DNA of 64,000 nucleotides from Variovorax sp. (GCA_025352265.1 JANXTS010000019.1:62001-126000), one strand, 5' to 3'; numbered from the stretch's first letter, positions 8,991 through 19,319 are shown. Numbers and translations are program-made. Notes: generated by a model from the letters alone, not told the origin.

Positions 8991-9848
8991 TCAAGTCTTG
9001 CCGAATTCCTCGCCCAACTCTGCCGCGCGTTTTTGCGCCGCACGGATTGCCGTCTTGAATTGCGCCTTGACGTCGGCCGTTTCGAGCGACGTGATGGCCG
9101 CGTAGGTCGTTCCGCCTTTGGAGGTGACGCGCTGCCGCAGCACCGACGGGGCTTCCGTGGCGCCTTTAGCCAGTGCCGAAGCGCCGGTAAAGGTGCCGAT
9201 TGCCAGTCGCTGCGCCTGGTCGGCCGGTAGGCCCATTTCGACCCCTGCCTCGGTCATTGCTTCGATGAAATAGAAGACGTAGGCCGGGCCTGAGCCGGAC
9301 ATGGCCGTTACAGCGTCGAGATTGATTTCAGTGTCCACCCAGAGCAGTTCGCCGGTTGGCGCAAGCAGCTGTACGACGAGGGCGCGATCTTCACTGCTCG
9401 TTGCCGGCCGCGCAAAGACTCCCGTCATGCCCTGGCCGATCAACGCGGGCGTGTTGGGCATGGCGCGCACGATGCGTTCGCTGCCCAGCCAGCGCGCGAT
9501 GCTGTCCGAAGTGATGCCTGCTGCGACGCTGAGGTGAAGCGCATCGGGCGCAAAAGCGCGCACCGGTTGCGCCGCCCCCGAGAAGGTTTGCGGTTTGACG
9601 GCCCAAACCACGACCGCGCAACGCGCAAGTGCCGGGCCTGCCTCGGTCAAGGCTGCGATGCCGAACTCGCTGGCGAGTCGAGTTCGGGCCTCGTCGAATG
9701 GCTCCACCACTTCGAAAGTGCTGGCCAGCGTGCCTTGACGAAGCAGGCCGCCAATGATGGCGCTCGCCATGTTGCCGCCACCGATGAAGGCGATTGGTGG
9801 CAATGGCGTTGCGGCGTTGCGGGGCAGGAATGTGACGGCGATGGTCAT
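8991..9848 (-). CDS. proC: Pyrroline-5-carboxylate reductase
   Basis: Last step of proline synthesis: NAD(P)H reduction of pyrroline-5-carboxylate. The 285-residue product has an N-terminal Rossmann motif IAFIGGGNMASAIIGGLL near residue 20, VWAVKPQ, RAMPNTPALIGQGMTG, and the ProC signature region AMSGSGPAYVFYFIEAMTEAG followed by QRVTSKGGTTYAAI. ATG at 9848 is chosen because upstream sequence lacks similarity and this ATG overlaps the preceding gene's stop by four bases. It is second in a two-gene unit with a phytase-like lipoprotein. Confidence 0.96.
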   Translation of the reverse strand: MTIAVTFLPRNAATPLPPIAFIGGGNMASAIIGGLLRQGTLASTFEVVEPFDEARTRLASEFGIAALTEAGPALARCAVVVWAVKPQTFSGAAQPVRAFAPDALHLSVAAGITSDSIARWLGSERIVRAMPNTPALIGQGMTGVFARPATSSEDRALVVQLLAPTGELLWVDTEINLDAVTAMSGSGPAYVFYFIEAMTEAGVEMGLPADQAQRLAIGTFTGASALAKGATEAPSVLRQRVTSKGGTTYAAITSLETADVKAQFKTAIRAAQKRAAELGEEFGKT

Positions 9849-10759
9849 GGTCGGTCGATGAATTCGAAGGCAGCGAACTGCGTGATTTGCAGCGGATTGA
9901 AATTGTCGTCGCTGACGACAACCAGCGTGCGGTGGCCGTTTGCAAGCGAAGGTCTCCAGCACACGCCTCCGCTGTTGTCGAGGCGCGAAAGGCCGAGCGT
10001 CGCAAAGTCCGCGACGGGCGTCTTGCTCGCGGAGCGGTGGTTGGATGGCGTCAGAGCATTGAGCGCCAGCACGTCGCTGGCGCAGCGTATGTCAATCTCG
10101 TAGAGGCGCAATGAATTCCCGACGCCGGCCGCGTATGCCCGCTCCAGCAACAGCATGCGGTGTGCGTCGATCATCAGTACCTCGCTCACGCCAATGTCCG
10201 CAAAGCCACCCGGAACGGCAGGGCGGAGAGGGATCGCGTCCGGGACGTACGCGATCTGCCGCGACGCAATCCCCGAATCGAGATCGATTTGCGTGAAGCG
10301 GCACGGGCCGCAGGCGGCATCGAGGGTCGGTACGGAGCCGTCTTCGATCAGTGAATTTTCCATTGCCAGCCATGCTCCGCCGGTGAAGGGCGGCAGAAAA
10401 ACGACGCCCGTGGGTGCGGGTGCTACTGCAGTCGGCTCAGGCCATCGCGCTGTGTAAAACCGAGCCGGCGCTTCTTCCGATCGGTCATCACTGAGCAACA
10501 AGTACTCATCTTTCTCAGAGTTGAAGTCGATTGCTGAGAGCCCGCCCACCGGCGTTCCCCGGGCCTGCATGCGGTGCGGCGAGCGTGCTGCGGCGAGCCG
10601 ACGCAGGCGCGCGCGGAACGGTTGACGGCGGGGCTCCTGGGTGCTTGCCGCGCTTTCGCATCCGGCCAGTCCTATGGCAATGGGAGTCGCTGCCAATAAA
10701 CTAGAGAGGAGGCGACGACGTGTGATCGCCTCGATAGGTTGGTGTTGTGTGGTGTGCAC
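9845..10759 (-). CDS. Phytase-like/esterase-like domain lipoprotein
   Basis: A predicted exported lipoprotein of 304 residues. From the GTG at 10759 the N-terminus contains a twin-arginine-like TRRRLLSS, a hydrophobic stretch and a lipobox AIGLAGC. The mature part resembles the 'esterase-like activity of phytase family' beta-propeller domain: VGGLSAIDFNSEKDEYLLLSDDR, GGAWLAMENSL, GFADIGVSEVLMIDAHRMLLLERAY and CWRPSLANGHRTLVVVSDDNFNP at the end. True substrate is unknown. The upstream in-frame extension to 10933 lacks signal features. It is coupled to proC by an ATGA overlap, and divergent from the ribosomal protein operon. Confidence 0.75.
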   Translation of the reverse strand: MHTTQHQPIEAITRRRLLSSLLAATPIAIGLAGCESAASTQEPRRQPFRARLRRLAAARSPHRMQARGTPVGGLSAIDFNSEKDEYLLLSDDRSEEAPARFYTARWPEPTAVAPAPTGVVFLPPFTGGAWLAMENSLIEDGSVPTLDAACGPCRFTQIDLDSGIASRQIAYVPDAIPLRPAVPGGFADIGVSEVLMIDAHRMLLLERAYAAGVGNSLRLYEIDIRCASDVLALNALTPSNHRSASKTPVADFATLGLSRLDNSGGVCWRPSLANGHRTLVVVSDDNFNPLQITQFAAFEFIDRP

Positions 10760-10800
10760 GCCCGCCAGTCTAGTTTCTGGCAGCCGCCCAAACAGGACGG

Positions 10801-10829
10801 TTGACGCTCCCTTTAACGCGTGGCACAAT
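10801..10829 (+). promoter_or_regulatory. Strong sigma70-type promoter for the spc ribosomal operon
   Basis: TTGACG at 10801-10806 and CACAAT at 10824-10829 are spaced by exactly 17 bases, with TGG just before the -10, an extended -10 flavour. Transcription would start near 10836, giving a leader of roughly 130 bases before rplN. Position between divergent genes fits the operon head. Confidence 0.7.
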
Positions 10830-10969
10830 CGAGGGCTTCGCTCTAAACGGGTGAAGCTTCTGCCCAGCGGAAGCGCCTCGAGTGGTTCGGGGTGTGGACG
10901 ACGGGCCCAAGACTGACTGCAGCGAATCCGCATCGGGTTCGCATCGGTACAAGTTGGGAACTATTCGAA

Positions 10970-11338
10970 ATGATCCAAGCTGAATCCAGGCTCGAAGTAG
11001 CCGACAACACAGGGGCGAAATCCGTTCTGTGTATCAAGGTGCTGGGTGGCTCCAAGCGACGTTACGCCAGTGTTGGCGACGTCATCAAGGTCAGCATCAA
11101 GGAAGCCGCGCCACGCGGTCGCGTCAAGAAGGGCGAGATCTACAGCGCGGTCGTGGTTCGCACCGCCAAGGGTATCCGCCGGGCTGATGGCTCCCTCGTC
11201 AAATTCGACAGCAACGCAGCCGTGTTGCTCAACGCCAAGCTGGAGCCGATCGGCACCCGCATCTTCGGACCGGTGACGCGCGAGTTGCGCACTGAGAAGT
11301 TCATGAAGATCGTCTCGCTGGCTCCTGAAGTTCTGTAA
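10970..11338 (+). CDS. rplN: 50S ribosomal protein L14
   Basis: A 122-residue 23S rRNA-binding protein at the subunit interface (bridge B5/B8). [27 protein letters not shown] is the family N-terminus, and the C-terminus [12 protein letters not shown] is canonical. ATG at 10970 gives the standard length; the frame is open 78 bases upstream but without similarity. It heads the operon here, so the S10 operon (ending in rpsQ) must lie elsewhere; the neighbour upstream is an unrelated divergent gene. Confidence 0.98.
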   Translation: MIQAESRLEVADNTGAKSVLCIKVLGGSKRRYASVGDVIKVSIKEAAPRGRVKKGEIYSAVVVRTAKGIRRADGSLVKFDSNAAVLLNAKLEPIGTRIFGPVTRELRTEKFMKIVSLAPEVL

Positions 11339-11351
11339 GGACAATTACGCC

Positions 11352-11669
11352 ATGAACAAGATTCGCAAAGGCGACCAGGTCATCGTGTTGGCCGGTCGTG
11401 ACAAGGGCAAGCGCGGCGTGGTTTCGCTTCGCAAAGATGACTCGCATCTGATCGTCGACGGCATCAATACCGTCAAGAAGCACACGAAGCCGAACCCGCT
11501 CAAGGGTACAACCGGTGGCATCGTCGAAAAGACCATGCCCATTCACCAGTCCAACGTGGCGATCTTCAATGCTGCGACCGGCAAAGCCGATCGCGTGGGC
11601 ATCAAGGTCGCGGATGGCAAGCGCGTCCGCGTCTTCAAGTCCAGCGGCGACGAAATCAAGATCGCCTAA
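11352..11669 (+). CDS. rplX: 50S ribosomal protein L24
   Basis: Assembly-initiating 23S rRNA-binding protein of 105 residues. The KOW motif is visible near the start ([21 protein letters not shown]), followed by [11 protein letters not shown]. Thirteen bases after rplN, with AAGGACA upstream as ribosome-binding site. Confidence 0.98.
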   Translation: MNKIRKGDQVIVLAGRDKGKRGVVSLRKDDSHLIVDGINTVKKHTKPNPLKGTTGGIVEKTMPIHQSNVAIFNAATGKADRVGIKVADGKRVRVFKSSGDEIKIA

Positions 11670-11680
11670 GGGGTACTCAC

Positions 11681-12220
11681 ATGGCACGTCTCCAAAAACA
11701 CTTCCGCGAAAAAGTCTCCAAGGACTTGATCGAAAAGTTCAGCTACAAGTCGCCGATGCAGGTCCCGCGCATCACCAAGATCACGCTCAACATGGGCGTG
11801 GGTGAAGCAGTTGCGGACAAGAAGGTGCTCGACAACGCTGTCGCCGATCTGACCAAGATCGCCGGCCAAAAGCCAGTCGTCACCAAGTCGAAGAAGGCCA
11901 TTGCCGGCTTCAAGATTCGTGAAATGCAGCCAATCGGTTGTATGGTCACCCTTCGCGGCGTGCAGATGTACGAGTTCCTGGATCGCTTTGTGACCGTGGC
12001 CCTGCCGCGTGTTCGCGACTTCCGCGGCATTTCCGGCCGCGCGTTCGATGGTCGCGGCAACTACAACATCGGCGTGAAAGAGCAGATCATTTTTCCCGAG
12101 ATCGAGTACGACAAGGTCGATGCCTTGCGCGGTCTCAATATCAGCATCACGACAACGGCCAAGACCGACGAAGAGGCCAAGGCGCTTCTCGCAGGTTTCC
12201 GTTTCCCGTTCAAGAACTGA
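11681..12220 (+). CDS. rplE: 50S ribosomal protein L5
   Basis: Binds 5S rRNA and contacts the P-site tRNA and head of the 30S subunit. 179 residues, with the family signatures [36 protein letters not shown] and [14 protein letters not shown]. Normal length; standard position after rplX, with the ribosome-binding site AAGGGG upstream. Confidence 0.98.
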   Translation: MARLQKHFREKVSKDLIEKFSYKSPMQVPRITKITLNMGVGEAVADKKVLDNAVADLTKIAGQKPVVTKSKKAIAGFKIREMQPIGCMVTLRGVQMYEFLDRFVTVALPRVRDFRGISGRAFDGRGNYNIGVKEQIIFPEIEYDKVDALRGLNISITTTAKTDEEAKALLAGFRFPFKN

Positions 12221-12228
12221 GGCGAACC

Positions 12229-12534
12229 GTGGCTAAACAATCTTTGATCCAGCGCGAACTCAAGCGCGACAACCTGGTCGCCAAGTACGCTGCGAAGCAC
12301 GCCGAATTCAAGGCAATCGCCAACGATGCCAAGAAAAGCGACGAAGAACGCGCAGCGGCCCGTCTAGGCTTGCAAAAGCTCCCGCGTAATGCGAATCCGA
12401 CGCGTCAACGTAACCGTTGCGCTATCACCGGTCGTCCTCGCGGTACGTTCCGACAATTCGGTTTGGCTCGCGCCAAGATTCGTGAACTGGCTTTCGCTGG
12501 CGACATCCCCGGTGTCACCAAGGCCAGCTGGTAA
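12229..12534 (+). CDS. rpsN: 30S ribosomal protein S14
   Basis: Head protein of the small subunit, 101 residues from a GTG start at 12229. It is the zinc-free long form: the CxxC pairs of the short zinc-binding form are absent, and the C-terminal signature [23 protein letters not shown] is present. A GTG start is also used for rpsD and secY in this operon. Starts eight bases after rplE. Confidence 0.97.
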   Translation: MAKQSLIQRELKRDNLVAKYAAKHAEFKAIANDAKKSDEERAAARLGLQKLPRNANPTRQRNRCAITGRPRGTFRQFGLARAKIRELAFAGDIPGVTKASW

Positions 12535-12554
12535 GCCCGGCAGGAGCAAACAAC

Positions 12555-12950
12555 ATGAGCATGAGTGATCCTATTGCCGACCTGCTGACGCGTATTCGTA
12601 ATGCGCAGATGGTGGCGAAGCCCAACGTGTCGATCCCGTCTTCCAAGGTGAAGGTCGCGATTGCACAGGTGCTGAAAAACGAAGGTTATATCGATGGCTT
12701 CGAGGTCAAGACCGAGTCCGGCAAGTCCGAACTGGTCATCACCTTGAAGTATTACGCCGGCCGCCCCGTTATCGAGCGCATAGAGCGTGTGAGTCGTCCC
12801 GGTCTGCGCGTCTACAAAGGCAGCGCTGCCATTCCGCAAGTCCAAAACGGCCTCGGCGTCGCCATCGTCACGACCCCTCAGGGCGTGATGACCGACCGCA
12901 AGGCGCGCGCTACCGGTGTCGGTGGCGAAGTTCTTTGCTACGTCGCCTAA
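12555..12950 (+). CDS. rpsH: 30S ribosomal protein S8
   Basis: Central-domain 16S rRNA binder and, in enterobacteria, translational repressor of the spc operon. 131 residues beginning [18 protein letters not shown] and ending [11 protein letters not shown], both canonical. The ribosome-binding site is CAGGAG about eight bases upstream. Whether the S8 feedback site exists near rplE here was not determined. Confidence 0.98.
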   Translation: MSMSDPIADLLTRIRNAQMVAKPNVSIPSSKVKVAIAQVLKNEGYIDGFEVKTESGKSELVITLKYYAGRPVIERIERVSRPGLRVYKGSAAIPQVQNGLGVAIVTTPQGVMTDRKARATGVGGEVLCYVA

Positions 12951-12975
12951 CCGAGACATCGAGGAGTTACTGAAA

Positions 12976-13509
12976 ATGTCCCGCGTAGGAAAAATGCCAG
13001 TCGCCATCCCCGCAGGTGTGGATGTGTCGATCAAGGAAGACCAGATCAGCGTCAAAGGCTCGGGCGGAACGCTCAGCCTGCATCGCAATGTGTTGGTCAA
13101 AGTCGTCAGCAAGGACGGCAAGCTCAACTTTGAACCCGCCAACGATTCGCGTGAGGCGAATGCGATGAGCGGTACGCTGCGCCAGCTGGTTAACAACATG
13201 GTCGTCGGCGTCACCAAGGGCTTTGAGAAGAAGCTCAACTTGGTCGGCGTGGGCTTCAAGGCCGCAGCAGCCAACAACAAGTTGAATCTGTTAGTAGGTT
13301 ACTCGCACCCGGTCAATATCGACATGCCTCAAGGCATCACGGTAACCACTGCGACGCCGACTGAAATCGTGATCAAGGGTGCCGATCGCCAACGCGTTGG
13401 CCAAATCGCCGCCGAGATCCGCGCTGTTCGTCCGCCCGAGCCCTACAAGGGCAAGGGCATCCGGTATTCGGACGAGAAGATCGTGATCAAAGAGACCAAG
13501 AAGAAATAA
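12976..13509 (+). CDS. rplF: 50S ribosomal protein L6
   Basis: Binds near the sarcin-ricin loop and factor-binding site. 177 residues from ATG at 12976 ([15 protein letters not shown]); a 60-base in-frame extension upstream overlaps rpsH and was not used. The signature [14 protein letters not shown] is present near the C-terminus. GAGGAG lies about ten bases before the start. Confidence 0.98.
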   Translation: MSRVGKMPVAIPAGVDVSIKEDQISVKGSGGTLSLHRNVLVKVVSKDGKLNFEPANDSREANAMSGTLRQLVNNMVVGVTKGFEKKLNLVGVGFKAAAANNKLNLLVGYSHPVNIDMPQGITVTTATPTEIVIKGADRQRVGQIAAEIRAVRPPEPYKGKGIRYSDEKIVIKETKKK

Positions 13510-13520
13510 GGGGCAGCAAA

Positions 13521-13889
13521 ATGATGTTGACCAAAAAAGCACAGCGTCTGCGCCGCTCGCGTCAGACCCGCATTCGGATCGCCACCCAAGGCGTTGCCCG
13601 TCTTACGGTAAACCGTACCAATCTGCACATCTACGCCACCGTCATCTCCGACGATGGCTCGAAGGTGATAGCGACTGCATCGACGGCCGAAGCCGAAGTG
13701 CGGACTTCACTCGGTGGTGCAGGCAAGGGTGGCAACGCCGCCGCTGCAACTGCGGTGGGCAAGCGCATCGCTGAGAAAGCGAAAGCGGCTGGCGTCGATA
13801 AGGTCGCTTTCGACCGTGCAGGTTTTGCGTACCACGGCCGCGTCAAAGCGTTGGCTGAAGCGGCACGCGAAGCCGGCCTGCAGTTCTAA
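13521..13889 (+). CDS. rplR: 50S ribosomal protein L18
   Basis: 5S rRNA-binding protein, 122 residues. Basic N-terminus [13 protein letters not shown], then [19 protein letters not shown] and the conserved C-terminus [24 protein letters not shown]. Two tandem ATG codons (13521 and 13524); AGGGG seven bases before the first favours it. Confidence 0.98.
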   Translation: MMLTKKAQRLRRSRQTRIRIATQGVARLTVNRTNLHIYATVISDDGSKVIATASTAEAEVRTSLGGAGKGGNAAAATAVGKRIAEKAKAAGVDKVAFDRAGFAYHGRVKALAEAAREAGLQF

Positions 13890-13918
13890 GCGCAAGCAGC
13901 GAGTTCAAGGAATTCAAG

Positions 13919-14437
13919 ATGGCAAAGATTCAAGCACGCACCCAGAATGAAGGACCGGAAGACGGTCTGCGCGAGAAAATGATCGCGATCAACCGAGTCA
14001 CCAAGGTGGTGAAGGGCGGTCGTATCCTTGGTTTCGCAGCTCTCACCGTGGTCGGTGACGGCGACGGCAAGGTCGGCATGGGCAAGGGCAAGTCGAAAGA
14101 AGTGCCGGCTGCTGTGCAAAAGGCCATGGAAGAAGCGCGTCGCAACCTGTTCAAGATATCTATCAAGAACGGCACACTGCATCACCGAGTGACCGGTCAT
14201 CATGGCGCCGCATCGGTTGTCATGATCCCGGCGCCCAAGGGCACGGGCATCATCGCCGGCGGACCAATGCGCGCCGTTTTCGAAGTCTTGGGCATCACCG
14301 ATATCGTGGCAAAGAGCCATGGTTCGTCGAACCCTTACAACATGGTTCGCGCCACGCTCGACGGCCTGAGGAATTCGACTACGGCATCGCAGGTCGCTGC
14401 CAAGCGTGGCTTGACCGTCGAAGAAATCTTCGCGTAA
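13919..14437 (+). CDS. rpsE: 30S ribosomal protein S5
   Basis: Located at the mRNA entry channel and important for decoding accuracy. 172 residues with the N-terminal dsRBD-like segment ([30 protein letters not shown]) and C-terminal S5 fold ([37 protein letters not shown]). The Gly-Lys-Val loop linked to spectinomycin sensitivity is intact. Confidence 0.98.
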   Translation: MAKIQARTQNEGPEDGLREKMIAINRVTKVVKGGRILGFAALTVVGDGDGKVGMGKGKSKEVPAAVQKAMEEARRNLFKISIKNGTLHHRVTGHHGAASVVMIPAPKGTGIIAGGPMRAVFEVLGITDIVAKSHGSSNPYNMVRATLDGLRNSTTASQVAAKRGLTVEEIFA

Positions 14438-14461
14438 GCGGAGAGACACCGGAATATTCTC

Positions 14462-14647
14462 ATGACGACGCAACAAACAACCCTCAAGGTGACCTTGGTG
14501 AAGAGCCCAATCGGCACCAAGGAATCGCATCGCGCAACCGTGCGTGGCCTGGGCCTCCGCAAGATCAATAGCGTGAGCGAGCTGCAAGACACGCCCGCGG
14601 TGCGCGGCATGATCAACAAGATCAGTTATCTGGTCAAAGTTCTGTAA
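14462..14647 (+). CDS. rpmD: 50S ribosomal protein L30
   Basis: Small 61-residue large-subunit protein with the compact family motif [25 protein letters not shown] followed by the C-terminal [12 protein letters not shown]. Standard position between rpsE and rplO. Confidence 0.97.
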   Translation: MTTQQTTLKVTLVKSPIGTKESHRATVRGLGLRKINSVSELQDTPAVRGMINKISYLVKVL

Positions 14648-14658
14648 AAGAGACTGCC

Positions 14659-15090
14659 ATGGAACTCAATGGAATCAAGCCGGCCGCCGGCGCCAAGCAC
14701 GCCAAGCGTCGCGTGGGTCGCGGTATCGGCTCCGGTATCGGCAAGACTGCAGGTCGCGGTCACAAGGGCCAAAAGTCACGCGCAGGTGGCTTTCACAAGG
14801 TGGGTTTTGAAGGCGGTCAAATGCCTTTGCAGCGACGCCTGCCGAAGCGTGGCTTCAAGTCGCACTTGCTGAAGTACAACGCCGAAGTCACGCTGACTGC
14901 TCTCGAGCAGCTCGGCCTCGCTGAAGTCGATATGCTGGCGCTCAAGCAAGCCGGTCTAGTGAGTCAGATGATCAAGGTCGTCAAGATCATCAAGACCGGT
15001 GAACTGACCAAAGCTGTCAAGCTGACCGGCGTGGGCGCTACTGCCGGCGCCAAGGCGGCCATCGAAGCCGCCGGCGGCAGTGTCGCCTGA
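14659..15090 (+). CDS. rplO: 50S ribosomal protein L15
   Basis: 143-residue assembly protein with the Gly/Arg-rich extended N-terminus ([28 protein letters not shown]), the [17 protein letters not shown] segment, and a C-terminal globular domain ending in [13 protein letters not shown]. Eleven bases after rpmD. Confidence 0.98.
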   Translation: MELNGIKPAAGAKHAKRRVGRGIGSGIGKTAGRGHKGQKSRAGGFHKVGFEGGQMPLQRRLPKRGFKSHLLKYNAEVTLTALEQLGLAEVDMLALKQAGLVSQMIKVVKIIKTGELTKAVKLTGVGATAGAKAAIEAAGGSVA

Positions 15091-15119
15091 TCTTCTCTTC
15101 GGACTGAAAGAAACTCTTC

Positions 15120-16433
15120 GTGGCAACTAACGCGGCAGCGCTCGCAAAAACAGGCAAGTTCGGCGACCTCCGTCGTCGGCTCGTCTTTTTGCTGCTCGCC
15201 CTCGTGGTCTACCGCGTCGGTGCGCACATTCCTGTTCCGGGCATCAATCCCGATCAGTTGGCGCAGTTGTTTCAGGGTCAGCAGGGCGGTATTCTGAGTC
15301 TGTTCAACATGTTCTCGGGAGGTGCCCTGTCGCGCTTCACCGTGTTCGCGTTGGGCATCATGCCGTACATCTCCGCGTCGATCATCATGCAGTTGATGAC
15401 CTACGTGTTGCCGACCTTCGAGCAAATGAAAAAGGAAGGCGAGTCGGGTCGCCGGAAGATCACACAGTACACGCGCTACGGCGCGCTCGGTCTTGCGATG
15501 TTCCAGTCGTTCAGCATTGCTGTTGCGCTTGAATCGTCGGCTGGCCTTGTGATTGCACCCGGTTTCGGCTTCCGTATCACGGCGATGGTTAGTCTTACTG
15601 CTGGTTCGATGTTTCTCATGTGGCTCGGCGAGCAGATCACAGAGCGCGGATTGGGCAATGGTATTTCGATCCTGATTTTCGCGGGCATCGCGGCGGGTCT
15701 TCCAAATGCGGTGGGTGGTTTGCTCGAGCTTGTCCGCACTGGCGCCATGAACGTGATCGTCGCTTTGTTCATCGTCGCCGTAGTGGCGGGCGTGACCTAC
15801 TTTGTGGTGTTTGTCGAACGCGGTCAACGTAAGATCCTAGTGAACTATGCGCGCCGACAGGTTGGCAACAAGGTTTATGGCGGTCAGTCGTCGCACTTGC
15901 CGCTCAAGCTGAACATGGCAGGCGTCATCCCTCCGATTTTTGCCTCTTCGATCATTTTGCTGCCGGCAACGGTGGTGGGCTGGTTGAGCACTGGTGAAGG
16001 TGGTTTCCGCTGGATTAAGGATGTGGCCGGTGCGCTGCGTCCGGGTGAACCGATCTACGTGCTGCTCTACGCCGCTGCGATAGTGTTCTTTTGCTTCTTT
16101 TACACAGCCTTGGTGTTCAACAGCCGCGAGACGGCCGACAACCTCAAGAAGAGCGGCGCTTTCATTCCCGGTATTCGTCCAGGTGATCAAACCGCTCGCT
16201 ATATCGACAAGATTCTGGTCCGCCTGACGTTGGCCGGCGCGGTGTACATCACCTTCGTTTGTCTGCTGCCCGAGTTCCTGATTCTGAAATACAACGTGCC
16301 GTTTTATTTCGGTGGGACTTCGTTGTTGATCATCGTGGTGGTCACGATGGACTTCATGGCCCAGGTACAGAACTACATGATGTCCCAGCAGTATGAATCG
16401 CTGCTCAAGAAGGCGAACTTCAAGACGTCGTAG
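15120..16433 (+). CDS. secY: Protein translocase channel subunit SecY
   Basis: Central pore of the SecYEG translocon in the inner membrane. 437 residues with ten hydrophobic segments; recognisable pieces are [31 protein letters not shown] (plug/TM2 region), [19 protein letters not shown] and [30 protein letters not shown] in the cytosolic loops. Starts at GTG 15120, with a weak GAAAG upstream. No infA lies between it and rpmJ, unlike the order in Burkholderia. Confidence 0.97.
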   Translation: MATNAAALAKTGKFGDLRRRLVFLLLALVVYRVGAHIPVPGINPDQLAQLFQGQQGGILSLFNMFSGGALSRFTVFALGIMPYISASIIMQLMTYVLPTFEQMKKEGESGRRKITQYTRYGALGLAMFQSFSIAVALESSAGLVIAPGFGFRITAMVSLTAGSMFLMWLGEQITERGLGNGISILIFAGIAAGLPNAVGGLLELVRTGAMNVIVALFIVAVVAGVTYFVVFVERGQRKILVNYARRQVGNKVYGGQSSHLPLKLNMAGVIPPIFASSIILLPATVVGWLSTGEGGFRWIKDVAGALRPGEPIYVLLYAAAIVFFCFFYTALVFNSRETADNLKKSGAFIPGIRPGDQTARYIDKILVRLTLAGAVYITFVCLLPEFLILKYNVPFYFGGTSLLIIVVVTMDFMAQVQNYMMSQQYESLLKKANFKTS

Positions 16434-16496
16434 TGCTGGGTTTCAATATTGAGTTCGGGCGTTAGAACGCCACGTTTAAAGTTTTAGGAGAATCAA

Positions 16497-16610
16497 ATGA
16501 GAGTTTCGGCTTCGGTCAAACCCATCTGCCGTAATTGCAAGGTCATCCGCCGTAAAGGTGTGGTGCGTGTGATTTGTACCGACCCGCGCCATAAGCAGCG
16601 CCAGGGTTGA
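16497..16610 (+). CDS. rpmJ: 50S ribosomal protein L36, zinc-ribbon form
   Basis: A 37-residue protein ([20 protein letters not shown] and so on) too short for most ORF callers. Cys11, Cys14, Cys27 and His32 form the zinc-binding set, so this is the C+ zinc-dependent form. The ribosome-binding site TAGGAG sits six to seven bases upstream of ATG 16497. It lies between secY and rpsM as in the E. coli operon. Confidence 0.97.
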   Translation: MRVSASVKPICRNCKVIRRKGVVRVICTDPRHKQRQG

Positions 16611-16633
16611 TCCAAGAGTATTAGAGGACGCAC

Positions 16634-16999
16634 ATGGCACGTATTGCTGGCATCAACATTCCGCCGCACAAGCACGCTGAAATCGGCCTTACCGCCATTT
16701 TCGGTATCGGACGCACGCGCGCCCGTCAAATCTGCGAAGCGAGCGGCATCGAATATTCGAAGAAGATCAAGGATCTGACCGACGGCGATCTTGAAAAGAT
16801 CCGCGATCAGATCGCTCTCTTCACCATCGAAGGCGATCTGCGCCGCGAGACTACGATGAACATCAAGCGCTTGATGGACATCGGTTGCTATCGCGGCTTT
16901 CGTCATCGTCGCGGCCTGCCAATGCGCGGCCAGCGTACGCGCACCAATGCCCGTACCCGTAAGGGTCCGCGCAAGGCTGCGCAGTCCCTGAAGAAATAA
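16634..16999 (+). CDS. rpsM: 30S ribosomal protein S13
   Basis: Head protein contacting the P-site tRNA and forming bridges to L5. 121 residues with [26 protein letters not shown] at the N-terminus (helix-hairpin-helix) and the basic tail [21 protein letters not shown]. First gene of the classical alpha operon (rpsM, rpsK, rpsD, rpoA, rplQ). Confidence 0.98.
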   Translation: MARIAGINIPPHKHAEIGLTAIFGIGRTRARQICEASGIEYSKKIKDLTDGDLEKIRDQIALFTIEGDLRRETTMNIKRLMDIGCYRGFRHRRGLPMRGQRTRTNARTRKGPRKAAQSLKK

Positions 17000-17011
17000 G
17001 GATAGACCAGC

Positions 17012-17416
17012 ATGGCTAAAGCTCCGGCAAACAACGCAGCACAGCGCGTTCGCAAGAAGGTTCGCAAGAACGTCGCGGACGGCATCGCTCACGTGCACGC
17101 CTCGTTCAACAACACCATCATCACGATCACGGACCGCCAAGGCAACGCCTTGTCCTGGGCTTCGTCGGGTGGCCAGGGCTTCAAGGGCTCGCGCAAGTCG
17201 ACACCGTTCGCTGCGCAGGTCGCATCTGAAGTGGCTGGGCGCGCTGCTGTTGAACAAGGCATTAAGAACCTCGATGTCGAGATCAAGGGTCCTGGCCCAG
17301 GTCGCGAATCGTCCGTACGTGCTTTGGCTGCACTCGGTATTCGAATCAACTCGATTGCCGATGTAACCCCAGTGCCGCACAACGGCTGCCGCCCCCAAAA
17401 GCGTCGTCGAATCTGA
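17012..17416 (+). CDS. rpsK: 30S ribosomal protein S11
   Basis: Platform protein near the Shine-Dalgarno/anti-SD helix. 134 residues with [30 protein letters not shown] and the C-terminal signature [18 protein letters not shown]. Twelve bases after rpsM. Confidence 0.98.
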   Translation: MAKAPANNAAQRVRKKVRKNVADGIAHVHASFNNTIITITDRQGNALSWASSGGQGFKGSRKSTPFAAQVASEVAGRAAVEQGIKNLDVEIKGPGPGRESSVRALAALGIRINSIADVTPVPHNGCRPQKRRRI

Positions 17417-17460
17417 TCGCTTGACGATCAGGCGCTGCATCATTTCAGCTTCAGCGCCGG

Positions 17461-17498
17461 GCGCAGTCTGCTTTGCGGCGGCTGCGCATTTTGTTTTT
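17461..17498 (+). terminator. Terminator-like hairpin between rpsK and rpsD
   Basis: GCGCAG at 17461-17466 pairs with CTGCGC at 17482-17487, followed by ATTTTGTTTTTA. The six-base GC-rich stem plus T-rich tract looks like an attenuator or partial terminator inside the alpha operon. A second six-base hairpin without a T-run (CCGCAG 17536-17541 with CTGCGG 17549-17554) follows just before the rpsD ribosome-binding site. Confidence 0.5.
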
Positions 17499-17576
17499 AC
17501 CAAGCCCACCGCCGTTGGCACGCCGCTGACGGCTCCCGCAGTTCAAAGCTGCGGCAGATGACACAAAGGAAACCAC

Positions 17577-18200
17577 GTGGCACGCTACCTCGGCCCCAAG
17601 GCCAAACTCTCTCGCCGTGAAGGCACCGACTTGTTCTTGAAGAGCGCTCGTCGTTCGATTCAAGACAAGGCCAAGTTCGATTCCAAGCCTGGTCAGCATG
17701 GCCGCACTTCGGGTCAACGCACTTCGGACTTCGGTCTGCAATTGCGTGAAAAACAGAAGGTCAAGCGCATGTACGGTGTGCTTGAAAAGCAGTTCCGTCG
17801 CTACTTCGAGGAAGCTGATCGTCGTCGTGGCAACACTGGCGCCAACCTCCTGTTTTTGTTGGAGTGCCGCCTCGACAACGTGGTGTATCGCATGGGCTTT
17901 GGCTCGACGCGTGCCGAAGCTCGCCAACTCGTGTCGCACAAGGCGATCACGGTGAACGGCCAGTCCGTCAACATTCCGTCGTACCTGGTCAAAACCGGCG
18001 ACGTGATTGCTGTACGCGACAAGTCCAAGAAGCAGACCCGCATCGCCGAAGCGCTGCAACTGGCTCAACAAGTCGGCATGCCGGCATGGGTTGAAGTCAA
18101 CGCCGACAAGGGCGAAGGCACCTTCAAGAAAGTGCCTGACCGCGACGAATTCGCTGCCGACATCAATGAGTCGCTGATCGTCGAGTTGTACTCGCGATAA
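17577..18200 (+). CDS. rpsD: 30S ribosomal protein S4
   Basis: Primary 16S rRNA-binding assembly protein and mRNA helicase component of the entry tunnel; in E. coli it represses the alpha operon. 207 residues from GTG 17577 with AAAGGA upstream. N-terminus [20 protein letters not shown]; the zinc-site cysteines of some S4 proteins are absent. S4 RNA-binding domain visible at [30 protein letters not shown]. The gene sits 160 bases after rpsK, an unusually long gap for this operon. Confidence 0.98.
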   Translation: MARYLGPKAKLSRREGTDLFLKSARRSIQDKAKFDSKPGQHGRTSGQRTSDFGLQLREKQKVKRMYGVLEKQFRRYFEEADRRRGNTGANLLFLLECRLDNVVYRMGFGSTRAEARQLVSHKAITVNGQSVNIPSYLVKTGDVIAVRDKSKKQTRIAEALQLAQQVGMPAWVEVNADKGEGTFKKVPDRDEFAADINESLIVELYSR

Positions 18201-18211
18201 ATGGACGATAA

Positions 18212-18247
18212 CGAGGCTGCTGTGCAGCCTCGCACTTGTGATTTTTT
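18212..18247 (+). terminator. Attenuator-like hairpin between rpsD and rpoA
   Basis: CGAGGCTG (18212-18219), a five-base loop and CAGCCTCG (18225-18232) form a perfect eight-base stem. A TTTTTT run follows at 18242-18247, nine bases after the stem. The displacement makes it a weaker terminator than usual; it could adjust the ratio of rpsD to rpoA or act as an RNA-processing site. Confidence 0.45.
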
Positions 18248-18329
18248 GTTCCCTCCGCGCTGCACCGCGACAGGGCACTTCACCAGCCTTACCGGTGTAA
18301 CGAACCGGGGGTATTGAGAGGAAGTCTGC

Positions 18330-19319
18330 ATGCAAACCACCCTGCTGAAACCCAAGACCATCCAGGTCGAGCAACTCGCTCCGAACAAAGCCAAGGTAAC
18401 GCTCGAGCCTTTTGAGCGCGGCTATGGCCACACGCTCGGTAATGCGCTGCGTCGCGTTCTGCTGTCGTCTATGGTGGGCTACTCGGCCACCGAAGTGACG
18501 ATCGCTGGCGTGCTCCATGAGTACTCGTCGATTGACGGTGTGCAAGAAGATGTCGTCAACATCTTGTTGAACCTGAAGGGCGTGGTATTCAAGCTCCACA
18601 ACCGCGACGAGGTGACGTTGAGCCTGCGCAAAGATGGCGAGGGTCCGGTGTTGGCTTCCGACATCCAAACCCCGCACGACGTCGAAATCATCAACCCGGA
18701 TCACGTGATCGCACATCTGTCGCAAGGCGGCAAGCTCGACATGCAGATCAAGGTCGAAAAGGGCCGTGGTTACGTTCCCGGAACGATGCGTCGCTACGCG
18801 GATGAGCCGACAAAGTCGATCGGCCGTATCGTGCTCGACGCTTCGTTCTCGCCCGTCAAGCGCGTGAGCTATACCGTCGAAAGCGCGCGTGTCGAACAGC
18901 GTACTGATTTGGACAAGCTGCTGGTTGAGATCGAGACGAACGGCGCGATAACTGCAGAGGATGCAGTGCGCGCTTCGGCAAAGATTCTGGTGGAACAGCT
19001 CGCTGTGTTTGCCCAGCTCGAAGGTGGCGAACTCGCCGCGTTCGATGCGCCGGCACCTCGCAGCGCTCAGCAGTTCGATCCGATACTGTTGCGGCCGGTC
19101 GATGAGCTGGAACTCACAGTGCGTTCGGCGAACTGCCTGAAGGCCGAAAATATTTACTACATCGGTGATTTGATTCAGCGTACCGAAAACGAGTTGCTGA
19201 AGACTCCGAATCTGGGGCGCAAGTCGCTCAACGAAATCAAGGAAGTCCTCGCTTCGCGTGGTCTGACCTTGGGCATGAAGCTCGAAAGCTGGCCACCGGC
19301 CGGCCTTGATAAGCGTTAA
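18330..19319 (+). CDS. rpoA: RNA polymerase alpha subunit
   Basis: 329-residue assembly platform of RNA polymerase. The N-terminal domain shows [24 protein letters not shown] (dimer interface), and the C-terminal domain shows [62 protein letters not shown], which binds UP elements and activators. Preceded by AGAGGAAG. Lies between rpsD and rplQ as usual. Confidence 0.98.
   Translation: MQTTLLKPKTIQVEQLAPNKAKVTLEPFERGYGHTLGNALRRVLLSSMVGYSATEVTIAGVLHEYSSIDGVQEDVVNILLNLKGVVFKLHNRDEVTLSLRKDGEGPVLASDIQTPHDVEIINPDHVIAHLSQGGKLDMQIKVEKGRGYVPGTMRRYADEPTKSIGRIVLDASFSPVKRVSYTVESARVEQRTDLDKLLVEIETNGAITAEDAVRASAKILVEQLAVFAQLEGGELAAFDAPAPRSAQQFDPILLRPVDELELTVRSANCLKAENIYYIGDLIQRTENELLKTPNLGRKSLNEIKEVLASRGLTLGMKLESWPPAGLDKR

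Noticed and set aside
8006..9043. 345-codon minus-strand frame across dps, ubiA and proC
   Set aside because: It is antisense to ubiA and has no recognisable domain; real genes on both strands explain the region.
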